NCBI GenBank assembly: GCA_035079385.1
Contig: JAVHKY010000023.1
Location: 5,658,001-5,722,000 of the forward strand
Direction: 5' to 3'
Length of the DNA: 64,000 nucleotides
Source: Aspidiotus rigidus
Lineage: Eukaryota > Arthropoda > Insecta > Hemiptera > Diaspididae
Numbering within the stretch: the stretch's first letter is position 1; every line of letters starts with the position of its first letter. Below are positions 32,468 to 43,064 of this stretch, piece by piece. The notes beneath the pieces were generated by a model. The model saw nothing but the letters and a program-made list of their open reading frames with translations. It had not been told where the DNA came from and searched no databases. A program made the translations under genes and the position numbers.

Positions 32468-33749
32468 AAATAAATTAAGTCTCTAGGAGGAAAATTCACT
32501 CTTGTACAACGATGTGAAGATGGACACAAAGCGAGAAAAACGCATTAGTCAGCCTCACCCTTTGGAACATTCAACCTTTCGAAGGGCCGTTTGACTCGTT
32601 AGAAACGTTTTCACGCTTGTTCATTGAAAAGCTCGTGGAAAATACTATTAGAATCGCTAATAAATAAAATTTTTTTTTTTCGTTTTTTATTTGTATGTAC
32701 TGCGAAAATCAATTTTACTACTTGAGGTTGGATTTGTCTGACTGCGACTCATATAGTAAAAGATGTTGAATTGAGGCATGCATCGTGATGTCTGTATGCG
32801 TTGACTCCCGGAATATTTGAAAATCATGACGCTGATAATGGATATAAAATTTTCTCAGCTTGAGTCGTAGGATTGCTGTGAAACTCTATTTTGTAGAACC
32901 TTTGAAAAATTTCAATACTTGAACTCTGACAATGGAATGAAACTGGAATAAAAAAAAGGGTTAAGTAGGACTTCACAAATTTTGGGAGTCCAACGAGATA
33001 AAATTTCGAGATTTCAGCTCTACTCAATACCAAAGATTTTCAAAACGAAATTCCTTTTTTGAGGTAAAATGTTCGATGACGTCATGAAACACTGATTCGT
33101 TACCAATGTTTTCTTCGTACTTCAAAATATAAACCTCTGAAACGGCCTTTCGTATCCTTGAGAAAGGGGTGGACCTATAGGATTCTCGTGTTTAGGGGCC
33201 ATTTATCTAAGGCGGCAAATTTTGGGAAATTATTATCACCTGCGTGGGAGGTATCACCCCCCGTCCTCCTGGTATTAATTCACTTCACTTTTGAGAGCAG
33301 TATCGAATTCAATATTGTTGTTATGTGTGTATCACTAAAATGAATTCCCGAGGCTGTAACTCATGACGCATAACTGATTTACTGACTCGCCAGAAACGAA
33401 TGCTAACCACCATTTAATACAACCTTGTGTAAAAATTGAAATCTCGCTTCTGCTACTCCTCGAGATCGATTGAAGATTTAAGAAAATACGTTCAGAAAAT
33501 TAGTTCGATGTAAATTTTTGAGATTATAAACTTTTTTCATGTCTAAGTATGAACGAGAAACTTCGATTGCCAATAAGTTCCAATTCCACGACTTTTAACA
33601 AGTTCGAGAATTTCTCTTATGTATTTTAGTCGTGCTGTATAACAGAGGAACGAACTTTAGTCACGTTAACGTGTGTGAATATTTCAATTCTCAGTCACCT
33701 GTACGATTATTTTTGTTGTTCATGTTTCTCTTTTCACTTCCGCTTTCAG
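32468..33749. other. Intron sequence, no gene seen
   Basis: AT-rich intron DNA with a TGACGTCA palindrome (33077-33084). It ends in the pyrimidine-rich acceptor tract of the next ZP exon. Confidence 0.5.
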
Positions 33750-33889
33750 GTGCCCCGTTAATGCAAAAGTCATAACCGAATTTAAATACGACGAATCCAC
33801 GGGACATGCGGATGCAAATTTATTTTCTATGTTCAGATTACCCGATAGTAGGGAGCTTCATTTCCAGTGTGATGTTGCCATATGTAAAG
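33750..33889 (+). CDS. ZP-domain membrane protein, exon d (ZP-C core)
   Basis: The acceptor is CGCTTTCAG and the donor GTAAAG|GTAAGT. The exon encodes CPVNAKVITEFKYDESTGHA, DANLFSMFRLPDSRELHFQC and DVAICKG. The GCP opening, the F..F..P..S.ELHFQCDV.IC.G run and its cysteines are the ZP-C hallmarks. The hydrophobic, aromatic F-rich strand is the usual polymer interface region. It enters in phase 2 and leaves in phase 1, in register with both neighbours. Confidence 0.92.
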
Positions 33890-34206
33890 GTAAGTTTTCG
33901 AGACGATCTGGTTCTCCTATTAAAAATTAATCGTATCGAAATTAATTTCACGGGTAGCTACCCACGATCCCCCCAGAGAGCTCAAAGTTGGAAAAAAGTA
34001 ATTTTACGAAAGATATCAATTTTATCTTGATGCGAGGGGTGTGTTTCAACAATATTATTGCTCTTTTTGCTACAAGCTTTGCTAAGCAGCGCAATATAGG
34101 CTTAAATGTTGAGCTCAAGATGAGCAACACGTACTCGCAGTCAGCTCGTCTTCGGAATATTTTAATGCGTAAGAATAATAATTTTTCTTTTCTTATTTCA
34201 ATACAG

Positions 34207-34353
34207 GAATGTGTCCACCTATCACGTGCGATGCAAATTTTGAGCTCATGTCCGCAAGTTCTGGGAAAGAAGTGTTCATGGAAGGCTCAAATGACGAAGG
34301 AATGGTTCCCGCTAGTACGACGGTATTCGTCTTGGAACCCGGTGAAATGCCGA
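34207..34353 (+). CDS. ZP-domain membrane protein, exon e (ZP-C end, stalk)
   Basis: The acceptor is TTCAATACAG and the donor CCGA|GTAAGT. It encodes MCPPITCDANFELMSASSGK, EVFMEGSNDEGMVPASTTVF and VLEPGEMP. The C-P-P-x-x-C pair closes the ZP-C domain. The remainder is a short acidic juxtamembrane stalk. Many ZP proteins have a furin-type RxxR or RxRR site between ZP-C and the membrane anchor; none is visible in this stretch, so either release uses another protease or the protein stays anchored. Confidence 0.9.
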
Positions 34354-34688
34354 GTAAGTAATACAGGTCGTAGCGATCAAATTGACTAAAGTATTTGAAG
34401 GATTACTCACAATCACCTTCAGATTGAAGTGACTAATCAGGTCATCTGAATTCTTTTCAAAAATTGACTATTTCTGTATCAATTTGAATTCAAATCAAAG
34501 TCAATCTGCACTCATTCTCTCAGTAACTTTTAGCACAAATCCACTGATAACCGACACAGTAGAGCAGTTGATTTTAGGTCGATCAAAATTTTGGAAGGGT
34601 TGACTCGAAAATCGACTTGAAATCAACGAGACAAAATACCTAGTTGAAATGGAGTCGACATGATTGGACCCTATTGTAGTCAATTTTA

Positions 34689-37564
34689 ATAGTCCATGGG
34701 CCATAATAGAAAATAGTGGTTTTTGGTACCACGTGGGGGGACAAAACGTCACTTTGGGATATGTTAGTAGGGGTGATACTTGACATAAAAAACGATGATA
34801 GACATCTGAGAAGAGCAGCTTTCCAAAATGGCGGCCAATTTCAAAATGGCGGATCGGTCTTCTGGTAAAAGGCGAATAACTCATATTGTGTGGGTCAAAT
34901 TTTCTACTTTTCTTTTTTTAAATAAAAGAAAATAAGGCCCCAAATAATACATCCAATTTCCTAGCTCCCAAAAATCAATGTTTTGCTGAAAAATTGTGCA
35001 TCAATCATGAAAAGTTACAGATAAAAAATATTCCTCGTGAAATTTGTTATAAAAAATACCATACTAACTTTGATATGCGTCCAATTATCAGCTTAAAAAG
35101 TTCGTCGAAAGTTGGGAACTTTGGGAAAAAGTCAATTTTTCAGCAATAAATATCTAAAAAATCAAACACGAATGAAATAGAATTTCAAACAAAAACTGTT
35201 ATTGAAAAATTATAACTGCAAAATAGATTGACTAAATTATCATCCAAACTTTGTCGAAAGTTCTGAGTTTTTGGAAGGAAATCGATTATTGTAGGGTATC
35301 CAGTTTGTCACTTTTGAGTGACTCGGTCACTTTTTTAGGCTTCAGTCATTTTTTAGGCCTTTTTTAAAGAAAATAGTCACTTTTTCATCCATACTTGAAA
35401 ATCACAATTTTTTCCGGTGTTGACATCACTTGGTATGTGTTTGACCGCGGATCTTTCTTTCTTTCTTGTTTCTATCGGGTACCCTCGTATCTCGCTTCCC
35501 ATACCACTTGGAGCTTTTTTTTTTTTTTTTTTCTATAATGCAGTTACGTTTTGGACCAATTGAGCGTTTCCTTCTTTTTATCAGTCCAATTATTATAATT
35601 TATTAACAAAAAAATGTTTTGGGACACACCGTTTGCATCATACATATTTTTGACTAAAAATAATTCAAATTAAATATTAAAAAAAGAAAAAACACTCAAC
35701 TGTTGCTCATGAAGTTGATTGAATTGACTTTATTGTAAGTGAACTAAAAAGAAAAAACAAGAGTTTGAATCAAAAAACTCTATAATTACCAAACAAAATA
35801 ATTATTAAATCATTTTGCAATCAAACATTCATTATGTAAAATCTTACAGCAGCAATAATAGTATTCACTTATATAGAAGGCAATAGTGGAGGCTGTTTGT
35901 TCCTAATATAATGGAAAACTGAATAACTAAGTGATTGTATCACTCATGAGGAAGCGTAAGGTTATAAGAGTTTGTAGGATACGGGGCGCGATGTTGCTGT
36001 AAGATTTTACATATGAATGTTTAATTATAAAATTATTTATCATTTTATTTAGTAAACAGAGTTTTTTCAATTCAAACTCTTGTATTTTTCTTTTTAGTTC
36101 AGTTATGATAAACTCAATTCAATCAACTTCATGAGCAACACCGGATTCTTTTTTTAAATATTTTATATTCTACATTGTGTTCTAGAATAAATAATTCAAA
36201 ATAATTGGCAGATATTCAAAAATCGATTTTGTGTGGTTTTAAGATATTGCAGCGCCATGTGCGGATGAACAGCTTGAATATTATTTTAATTTTGTTCAAA
36301 GTACAGCAACATCAACGCGCATGTCGGCAAACAGCAAATTAGGTACAATTCCTCATCAAGATTTTATTCCTCTGACTGCAACTAGGCCACTGAACTGTTA
36401 TCGGCATCACTTACCAATAAGAATACTTGAAATAAATAAATAAAAGTATTCAATGTGATTCCTACAGATTTTTTTTCAATGTTGAAGCTCACAATAGACT
36501 TTTTATGATGACCATTAGCTTTACAATAAAGATGTAGTGAATTTTGTGAGAATCACTTTTGGGTTAAAACTTTTCCTCATTAAAGCTCTAGTTTGGAGGA
36601 TATTTGGAAACAATCACTTTCCTTCCAAACGCTCAGAGCTTCCGACAATTTTTAAAAGGAAGTTTGAGTAGTCTATTTTACAGACAATTGCAAAAGGAAC
36701 ATTTTTTGTTTGAAAGTTTTTCTTATTGAATCTCAAGTCTCCAAAATATTTACTATGAATCGATTTTTGCGGATGCTCACAACTTTTAGAAGCTTTTCAA
36801 GATTATAACTAGACTGACAATGAAGTTCAGATGGTCCGTGATGAAGTAAAATTCATGAAAAATATTTTTTGTTTGGAACTCCTTCTTATTAGAATAGGCC
36901 TAGCTTATTTTTTTGTAATATTTGACGACAATCGATTTCCTTCCAAAAGTTCAGAACTTTCGACAACCTTCGGACGAAAGTTTAGGTAATCTATTTTGCA
37001 GTTAAAATTTTTCAATAAAAAGTTTTTGTTTGAAATTTTATTTCATTTGTGTTTTATTTTTTAGATATTTATTGCTGAAAAATTGACTTTTTCCCAAAGT
37101 TCTCAACTTTTAACGAACTTTTTAAGCTGATAATTGGACGCATAGCGAAGTTTGAATGATTATTTTCTATAACAAATTTCACGAGGAACATGTTTCATCT
37201 GAAACTTTTCATGGTTGATGCCCAATTTCTCAAGATATTTGCAAAACATTGATTTTAGGGAGCTAGAACGTGCCACAGAAAATTTATTAGGATGTGAGAC
37301 GCGGGAAGTTGGATATGTTATTCAAGGCCTTATTTTCTTTTGTTGAAAAAGAAAAGTAAAAAATTTGACCCACACAATATGAGTTATTCGCCTTTTACCA
37401 GAAGATCGATTCGCCATTTTGAAATTGGCCGCCATTTTGGAAAGCTGCTCTTCTCAGATGTCTCTCATCGTTTTTTATATCAAGTATCATCCCTACTAAC
37501 ATATCTCAAAGTATCGCTTTGTCCCCCCGAATGGTACCACATTTTTATATGGCCCATGGACTAT
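34689..37564. mobile_element. 2.9-kb foldback element with ~600-bp inverted arms
   Basis: The left arm (34689-35285) and right arm (36935-37564) are inverted copies, beginning ATAGTCCATGGGCCATA at both ends. Shared internal words include CCAAAATGGCGGCCAATTTC and its inverse, and AGTTATTCGCCTTTTACCAG. TA flanks GTCC...GGAC at both ends, a possible TA target duplication. The right half has extra ~150-bp direct copies of a CAATCGATTTCCTTCCAAA/AACTTTCGACAA module at about 36610, 36760, 36930 and 37080. The ORFs at 34501-34884 and 37340-37573 are translations of the same arm in both orientations and are not genes. Confidence 0.8.
35660..36190. mobile_element. Second inverted-repeat element nested in the loop
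   Basis: Arms at about 35660-35860 and 35990-36190 are inverted copies (GTTGCTCATGAAGTTGATTG on the left and its inverse on the right; also GTAAAATCTTACAGCA). They enclose a ~130-bp loop. The sequence is unrelated to the outer arms, so this is either a later insertion or the original core of the outer element. Confidence 0.7.
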
Positions 37565-37699
37565 AACGACTAAGACTTGGGAAAAAAAGTCAATTTCAAG
37601 TGATTTTTTTTTTTAAATTCAATTGACGAGCTATGCAACTACTTTTAGGGTTATCGACTCGGCTCGGACTGGGCACACGGGTACAGTGAGGGTGCGAGG

Positions 37700-39050
37700 A
37701 GTTTGTCGTACAGAGAGGGATAGAATGGACGGTGAAACCGGATGTTTTCGAGAAATAAGCAAGAGTTGAATGGATTGATCATCAGCATTGCTGTATTGGC
37801 ATGAAAATAGAAAAGAGGGGCAGAGAAAGGTTTTCCTTTTTCTGAAACGGGTTGGGATTACTTCTTCATGTCGGAAGTTTGAGCTAGACTATCAAGGAAT
37901 AGGAGATTTTTGTGGCAGATCGGACTTTATTGGAGGAAGAACCAGGAATTGTGCCTGGAGGGGAGGATGAGAGACCAGTCATAAGCTTTGAGATTTTACA
38001 AGAGGGAGAGGGGGGGATCAGTTATGGAAAGTGAACGCAGTGACGGCTTTGCAACAAAGTCCCTTGCGTCATGTTCCTTAAAGTGGATGTATCGTTGCAT
38101 CCATAGAAAAGAGGTAAAGGATAATGAAGAACTTCATGAATGTACAAGAATGAGAATTTGTTGTACGATACCATTGATAAAATGAGGGTCTTAGATGATG
38201 GCAAGTAAGGTTGAGAGAGAATGAGTAGGAGAGAAGCGGATGAGAAGGGAGAGGCAGATGAATATCGTGCAGTGGTAAGTTCGGAGGTGATCCAATATGA
38301 AAGCGAGATGGTACCCTAAATGGAGTCTGTATGTATCCGGTTCTGGGTTCCAATGCAGAAATGGTGAGAGAGAAATTCTGAAAAAATTATTCTGTTGATG
38401 TTTTGTTAATATACAAAGTTAACCGTTTTGCGAGCTTCAGTAAGATCAGGCTTAAGGGTTAAATAAGGAGGCGAGGGAGGAATACGAAGTAAGGGCCTGA
38501 ATTCGAGATGAGTATACTAGATGGGATTGAAGCGACAGAAGCTGTGAATTAAGTAGACTAAGAGCATCTGGAAACATGGAAAGCGTTGGGTATTGGGCGG
38601 TAGAGGCCAGAAAGTTGGCAATGAGTAATGCAGAGACCTACACTTGCTTCAGCGCATAGGCTGAGTAAAAGGTTGGTGAGTAATGCGCCAAAGGCTAGTC
38701 GAAGCCCAGAAGACCGAATAAAGTCTAGCAATTTTGAAGTTGTTTTGTGGGAGTGGGTAAAAATTGGAGAACCATAGGTAATCCAATTTGGAACGGATTA
38801 ACCAATTGTAAGGTCTGTGGTTACAGTCAATACGGGGGTGTAATCGGTATTTGAGAACGTTCAAGGAATTCAGACATTTTGCTCCTTAGATTTTGATACC
38901 TGGAGGGGGGGAAGGGGGTAGATGAGACTAAGGACTTTGACTCGATATTAATTGTGAAATTCTGTAGACGCGTAGAAGGAAGAGGCGTAGGGCGTGAGTA
39001 TCTTTTCCGGAACACCACTATGATGGTTTTATTGTCTGAAAATCAAAATC
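37700..39050 (-). pseudogene. Eroded antisense non-LTR remnant
   Basis: On the minus strand, fragments such as MVFRKRYSRPTPLPSTRLQN and LIRSKLDYLWFSNFYPLPQN align by eye with the better copy at 43.2-45.1 kb (VIFKKRRPIPYFQPLFLQN and LIRSILDYGAPTYNLANK). The region between is full of stops and indels. It is an old 5'-truncated copy of the same element family, lying in the 5.2-kb ZP-gene intron. Confidence 0.5.
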
Positions 39051-39547
39051 ACAGTCAGATGACCATTTAGAAATTTGGTTGAGGGTTAATTGGAGGAGTC
39101 TTGCTAGGGAAAAAGCTGGTACTGTTTGATGGGTCATTTTTTGAGTTAGTTTTACGTTAATAATGAATCCAACTGTAAATCGACGGTCGAAATAGTTTAT
39201 CGGGTTAGTACTAAGAATCGAGTAGCAAGAAATATTTTATACTTATTTACAAAATGATAGATTTTCTGGCTAACCAGAATATCTAAAAAATTTTTGGTTT
39301 TTCTGGAAGATTTATTTTAAATGTGTCTTCAGTTATCGGTGGTCTTTTTAAAATCGAAGCCAAGAAAAAATAATTTAATTCGTACGCTCATCGTCGAGAA
39401 TCCTGCAGTCGTAAGCTTTCAAATTTCCATTCATATCTGATTTGATTATATGTCGTCCTTTCGTGTGTAGGATTTTCGACCATCGTATCTCGCGTAATTA
39501 TCTCATAGCTTATTCAATATATTTTTTGTGGATTTTTGATTTTATAG

Positions 39548-39776
39548 TGAGCGGCTATTTATATGACGGAGATTCAAACGAAATACGACCGCCTTGGCTG
39601 CTCTACCTGTGCATCGCTTTCGGGTTAATGTTCCTGATAATGCTCATTATCAATATATTTTTATGCTCAGCGATGACTTGCTCGTGCGCGCGAACAGAAG
39701 TCATAGAAAAAGAACCTAGTATAATAGAAGACTACGATCCTTACAGAAGTTGGCACGGATCACAATATGGATCTCG
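39548..39776 (+). CDS. ZP-domain membrane protein, exon f (transmembrane)
   Basis: Of two possible acceptors (TGTGTAG at 39473, TTTTATAG at 39547) only the second continues the phase-1 codon cleanly, giving EMPMSGYLYDGDSNEIRPPW. One hydrophobic helix follows (LLYLCIAFGLMFLIMLIINI, then FLCSAMTCSC), with a Cys-rich inner edge suited to palmitoylation. The cytoplasmic RTEVIEKEPSIIEDYDPYRS, WHGSQYGSR comes next. The helix after an extracellular ZP domain makes this a type I membrane protein. The donor TCTCG|GTAATC leaves phase 2. Confidence 0.88.
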
Positions 39777-40750
39777 GTAATCAATCGCTATTGTTGATTG
39801 TTTTTATATTATATTTCGCCATTGTGCGCTTGTTAATCCTCGAACTTGAAATAGTGTCGGACAGATTGAACTGGTTGTCTATACCTATATCGTTAATTTG
39901 ATTATGAGTCGCTTGTCTGTCATAATTGATTCTCGAGTTAGGGTATTTTGTTGTCGAAATAAGCAATAAATATTTAAATGTTGAAATTGGGAGAAATTGT
40001 ATCCTATCCCGCGATCTGTTTAGCCTAGTTTTGAATATTACGATTTTGCTCTTACGAAAATAATACTCCCGTCGAATTCTAAAGTTATTTTTGAAAGTAG
40101 CCTACGAGTACATGCTACGATAGGTAGGTGTAGAATGATAGGTAGTGTTGGCTGTATTGTATTGTCGACGGTTCGTATTTTCCTTATTCTTCTTACTTCA
40201 GGCGGAAAAAACTACATAAAGTTGAATATTTTAGAAAAGGAATCTAGCTTTGTTTTAAAATAGTCGTAATAAATCACCGACAAACAAAAATTTCTCTGAA
40301 CGAGGAATAAAGGCGAGTCTTGGAACTTGATTACTTCATCTAGATCTATTTGAGTATTCATGTAGTTCTATGTACTCACATAAATGCTTTACAAACCTGA
40401 AATATTTTTCTGAAAAGAAGAATAGGCGAACAAGTCGATTGTGTAGATTGAATAATGTAGGAAAATGTTGTATAACACTTACTTCGTAAGCTCCCATATC
40501 TAACACCTATAATGGAGTTATTGAAAGTACATACATTCTTTTTCTAGTGACTGCTATATTTCGAGTATCACGATATAGTCGAAAATATTGTATGTATTAT
40601 TTGTGTAATTTTTATACCGTTGTAGAAAATTTTTGCGATTAATTTTTAGACAAGGAATTTTTTCGAAATCGTTTTCCATTCTCAAGGAATTCTGGAATAT
40701 TTCGTGTACTTTTTTTGTGTCGTTATTTATTATTAATTTCGCTTTTTTAG

Positions 40751-40964
40751 GTTTTCATTGAACGGTAAGCCTGGATACACGTCCGGAGGATCAACGATGA
40801 ATTCCACTCGCTCGATATCCACGAACAGCGATCATTATGCCATTGTTCATTCACGACCTGGTAGTCGATATTCACCGTCCAACGGCCTAGGCGGTAAACA
40901 CCACGGTCACCATTTAAGGCCTCCCCCTTCAAATATGGGTTCCCATTACAATGGAAAACTCTAA
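40751..40964 (+). CDS. ZP-domain membrane protein, last coding exon (cytoplasmic tail)
   Basis: The acceptor is CTTTTTTAG. The exon completes R and reads FSLNGKPGYTSGGSTMNSTR, SISTNSDHYAIVHSRPGSRY, then a His/Gly/Pro-rich end and TAA at 40962-40964. The seven exons sum to 1032 coding bases, exactly 344 codons including stop, which supports every join. The tail is rich in Ser, Thr and Tyr with an SRPGSRYS segment, so phosphorylation or cytoskeletal binding is possible but not shown. A perfect donor GTAAGT starts at 40970, five bases after the stop. Confidence 0.88.
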
Positions 40965-42404
40965 CTTGAGTAAGTTTCGACTCATCACTTGTGAGTAAAG
41001 GTATGCAATTTGCAAACTGTCGAGTGGACTAGCACGAGTGGAGTGCACAATGCGATGTAAGCGTTAACCTTTTAATTTATGACGGCGGGTAACTCGTGAA
41101 CTGGAAAAAATTTGTTCGCGATATGATGCGAGATAAGAAGAAACAAGATTTGTAAAATACGCTACAATTATCTTTTATGCGATGTCCGCCCCGTGTACTT
41201 AAAATTAATTTATACTGCGCTATGTGGGCCACAAAGTCGTCTGACTTTTCCTTACGTTCAACGTATGGAAAAACAAAACACGTATGACGTATTTAACAAC
41301 TCTCCTTCTCTTCTGCTCGTCTGACCTGTAATTTGTAACTTGTGATGTAATCGCCGTTATTGGCCTTGAGTATAATTCGCGATTACATTCAGAGATAAAC
41401 ACTCATCCCGCGCCACTTATTCCGTCTTGTAGCTGGAAGTTTTCCGTATACTGACGCAAATTGAGAGTAGGATTTATAGCTAAGGGATTAAATGTCAAAG
41501 GGAAACACTTAGAACCTACTCTATTCGATTTCTGAAGCAAATCGAAGAATCGTGCATCCGCTCTTTTTACCCAACTTGACATTCAAGCCCGAATATAAAT
41601 AATTCAAGTTAAGAGAAAACGTGTTGATGTGCACTCGGTCTTTAATAAAATTTGTCAAAGGCGAACCACCGTTTCAATCAGCGCTAGACGTTAGAACGAA
41701 CACAACCTATGATAGTGAGCGGCCTTGCGTGAAGTTGTGACCTTTAACGATGGTGGGCTCTCCAAATTCCGACGATTCTATTCTTAAAATTGACACCTCA
41801 GATTTAGTGTCTACTTATGTATCGCAACCAGCATCTCATTGTAATATTGGACCACATTTTTTGTGACGTCATTTTTATTTTAATGTCTTTTTCACGAAAA
41901 ATGGGTAAGAAAATGATGGAATTGGCCCTTTCTTTGACATTCAGCTTTTTCACAATCTCTTCTGATTTGTCACTTTTCACTCTAAATTTTTCATCAGGAA
42001 TATTATCAAGGCTCAGACTCCCTTAATGAAGGAGCGATTACTGAGAAGAGCATTAACGCTAATGCGTGGATTATCATAATTACTTTCTACATCAAAAAAC
42101 CTAGCTAGTCTGCTTCATCTGCTTCTCAGCCTAAAAATCCTTTTTCTTTTATTTGCTGTTCCTTTTCAAACGCATAGATGTATCTAGGTTTTTTCTCGTC
42201 ATGAAGACTCTGGTTTCAGTTTTTTACTTCTTACATAAAAATTATTTCTCTGTCTAAGAAGTGCATGTCCGCCCCTCTTGGCGAAAAATACAAATCTAGT
42301 ACAAAGAAATCACTACTGCGCTGAACGAAGAGGGAAAGACGGCATCGAGGGTTCAGCATTTTCTAACATTCACGAAGCCCCCCCCACCTACCCCCTACTA
42401 ACTG
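40965..42404. other. Downstream of ZP stop: 3' UTR or UTR intron
   Basis: If the donor at 40970 is used this is intron; if not, it is 3' UTR, with a candidate AATAAA at 41644-41649. A TGACGTCA palindrome lies at 41864-41871. A C-rich patch (42377-42397) immediately precedes the mitochondrial insertion. Confidence 0.45.
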
Positions 42405-42411
42405 AATTCTA

Positions 42412-42563
42412 ATTATTAATACTATAATTATAAATAATAAATTAAATTTATCAAAATAAAATATTCTATTTATATATAAATAATTACATATAAATAAATT
42501 TAAATTAATAACTGATTTAATTTTAATAATTAAAATTATTATAACAAAAAAAAAATATTAATC
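42412..42563 (-). pseudogene. nad5: nd5 5' fragment in NUMT
   Basis: On the minus strand with the mitochondrial code this reads about 50 residues including FFFVMMILIIKIKS and FYFDKFNLLFMIMVLMIS. The second block resembles the insect ND5 segment with F-D-x-x-x-L-L-F-M. Assignment rests on this short similarity and strand. ND5 is a proton-pumping subunit of complex I; this nuclear fragment cannot be expressed as such. Confidence 0.45.
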
Positions 42564-42631
42564 AAATTTTAATTAATTTAAATAATGATTTTGTACATCA
42601 TTTAATAATTATTAATTATAAAAATAAATTT
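42564..42631 (+). tRNA. trnT: tRNA-Thr (TGT) within the NUMT
   Basis: A perfect 5-bp anticodon stem ATGAT/ATCAT (42585-42589 and 42597-42601) encloses the seven-base loop TTTGTAC with anticodon TGT. An acceptor stem AAATTTT/TAAATTT pairs at the ends (six of seven). The D and T arms are very AT-rich and not convincingly resolved. As part of a nuclear insertion it is presumably inactive. Confidence 0.6.
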
Positions 42632-42671
42632 ATTAATTATATTATTTATTATTATAATAAATTTTTCTAAC

Positions 42672-43064
42672 TTGATAATTATTTCTATAAGAATAATAAT
42701 TACTTTAATAACATTATTAATAATTCTTTTATTTAAAAATTCAATTATTTTAATAATAATTTTATTAATTCAAATTTCAAGAATAATTTTTATTATTACA
42801 ATTTTAATAATAAATTATTCATTTTATATTAAAATAAAAAAATTGAATATTTATTCATTAGAAATAATAATTTTTAATAATTTAATATTTAAATTTAAAT
42901 ATAAAAAAATTGACTATATAATTTTTTTTTTAAATTTCTTCAAAAATATTTTTAAAAAATTTATTATAATATTAATTTTATTATTAATATTAATATATAT
43001 ATTAAATATAAATTTTAATTCAAAAATTAAATTTAAAAAACTTTATGAAAATATTTTTAATTAA
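42672..43064 (+). pseudogene. nad6: nd6-position ORF in NUMT
   Basis: A 130-residue, Ile/Leu/Phe/Lys-rich hydrophobic frame with several membrane spans ends in TAA overlapping the start of the cytochrome b frame. In insects nd6 directly precedes cob, and the early NSIILIIILLIQIS resembles the ND6 HPLSMGLxLLIQT region. It is shorter than typical ND6 and lacks the usual GG-rich helix, so the identity rests mainly on position. Confidence 0.5.

Noticed and set aside
34501..34884. ORF MSYSPFTRRPIRHFEIGRHF on the minus strand and its twin at 37340-37573
   Set aside because: They come from the two inverted arms of a foldback element. The shared reading is a result of the arm duplication, and there is no known domain.
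39473..39547. Alternative upstream acceptor for ZP exon f
   Set aside because: TGTGTAG at 39473 would add residues but does not continue the phase-1 codon from exon e without a stop or shift; the acceptor at 39547 does.
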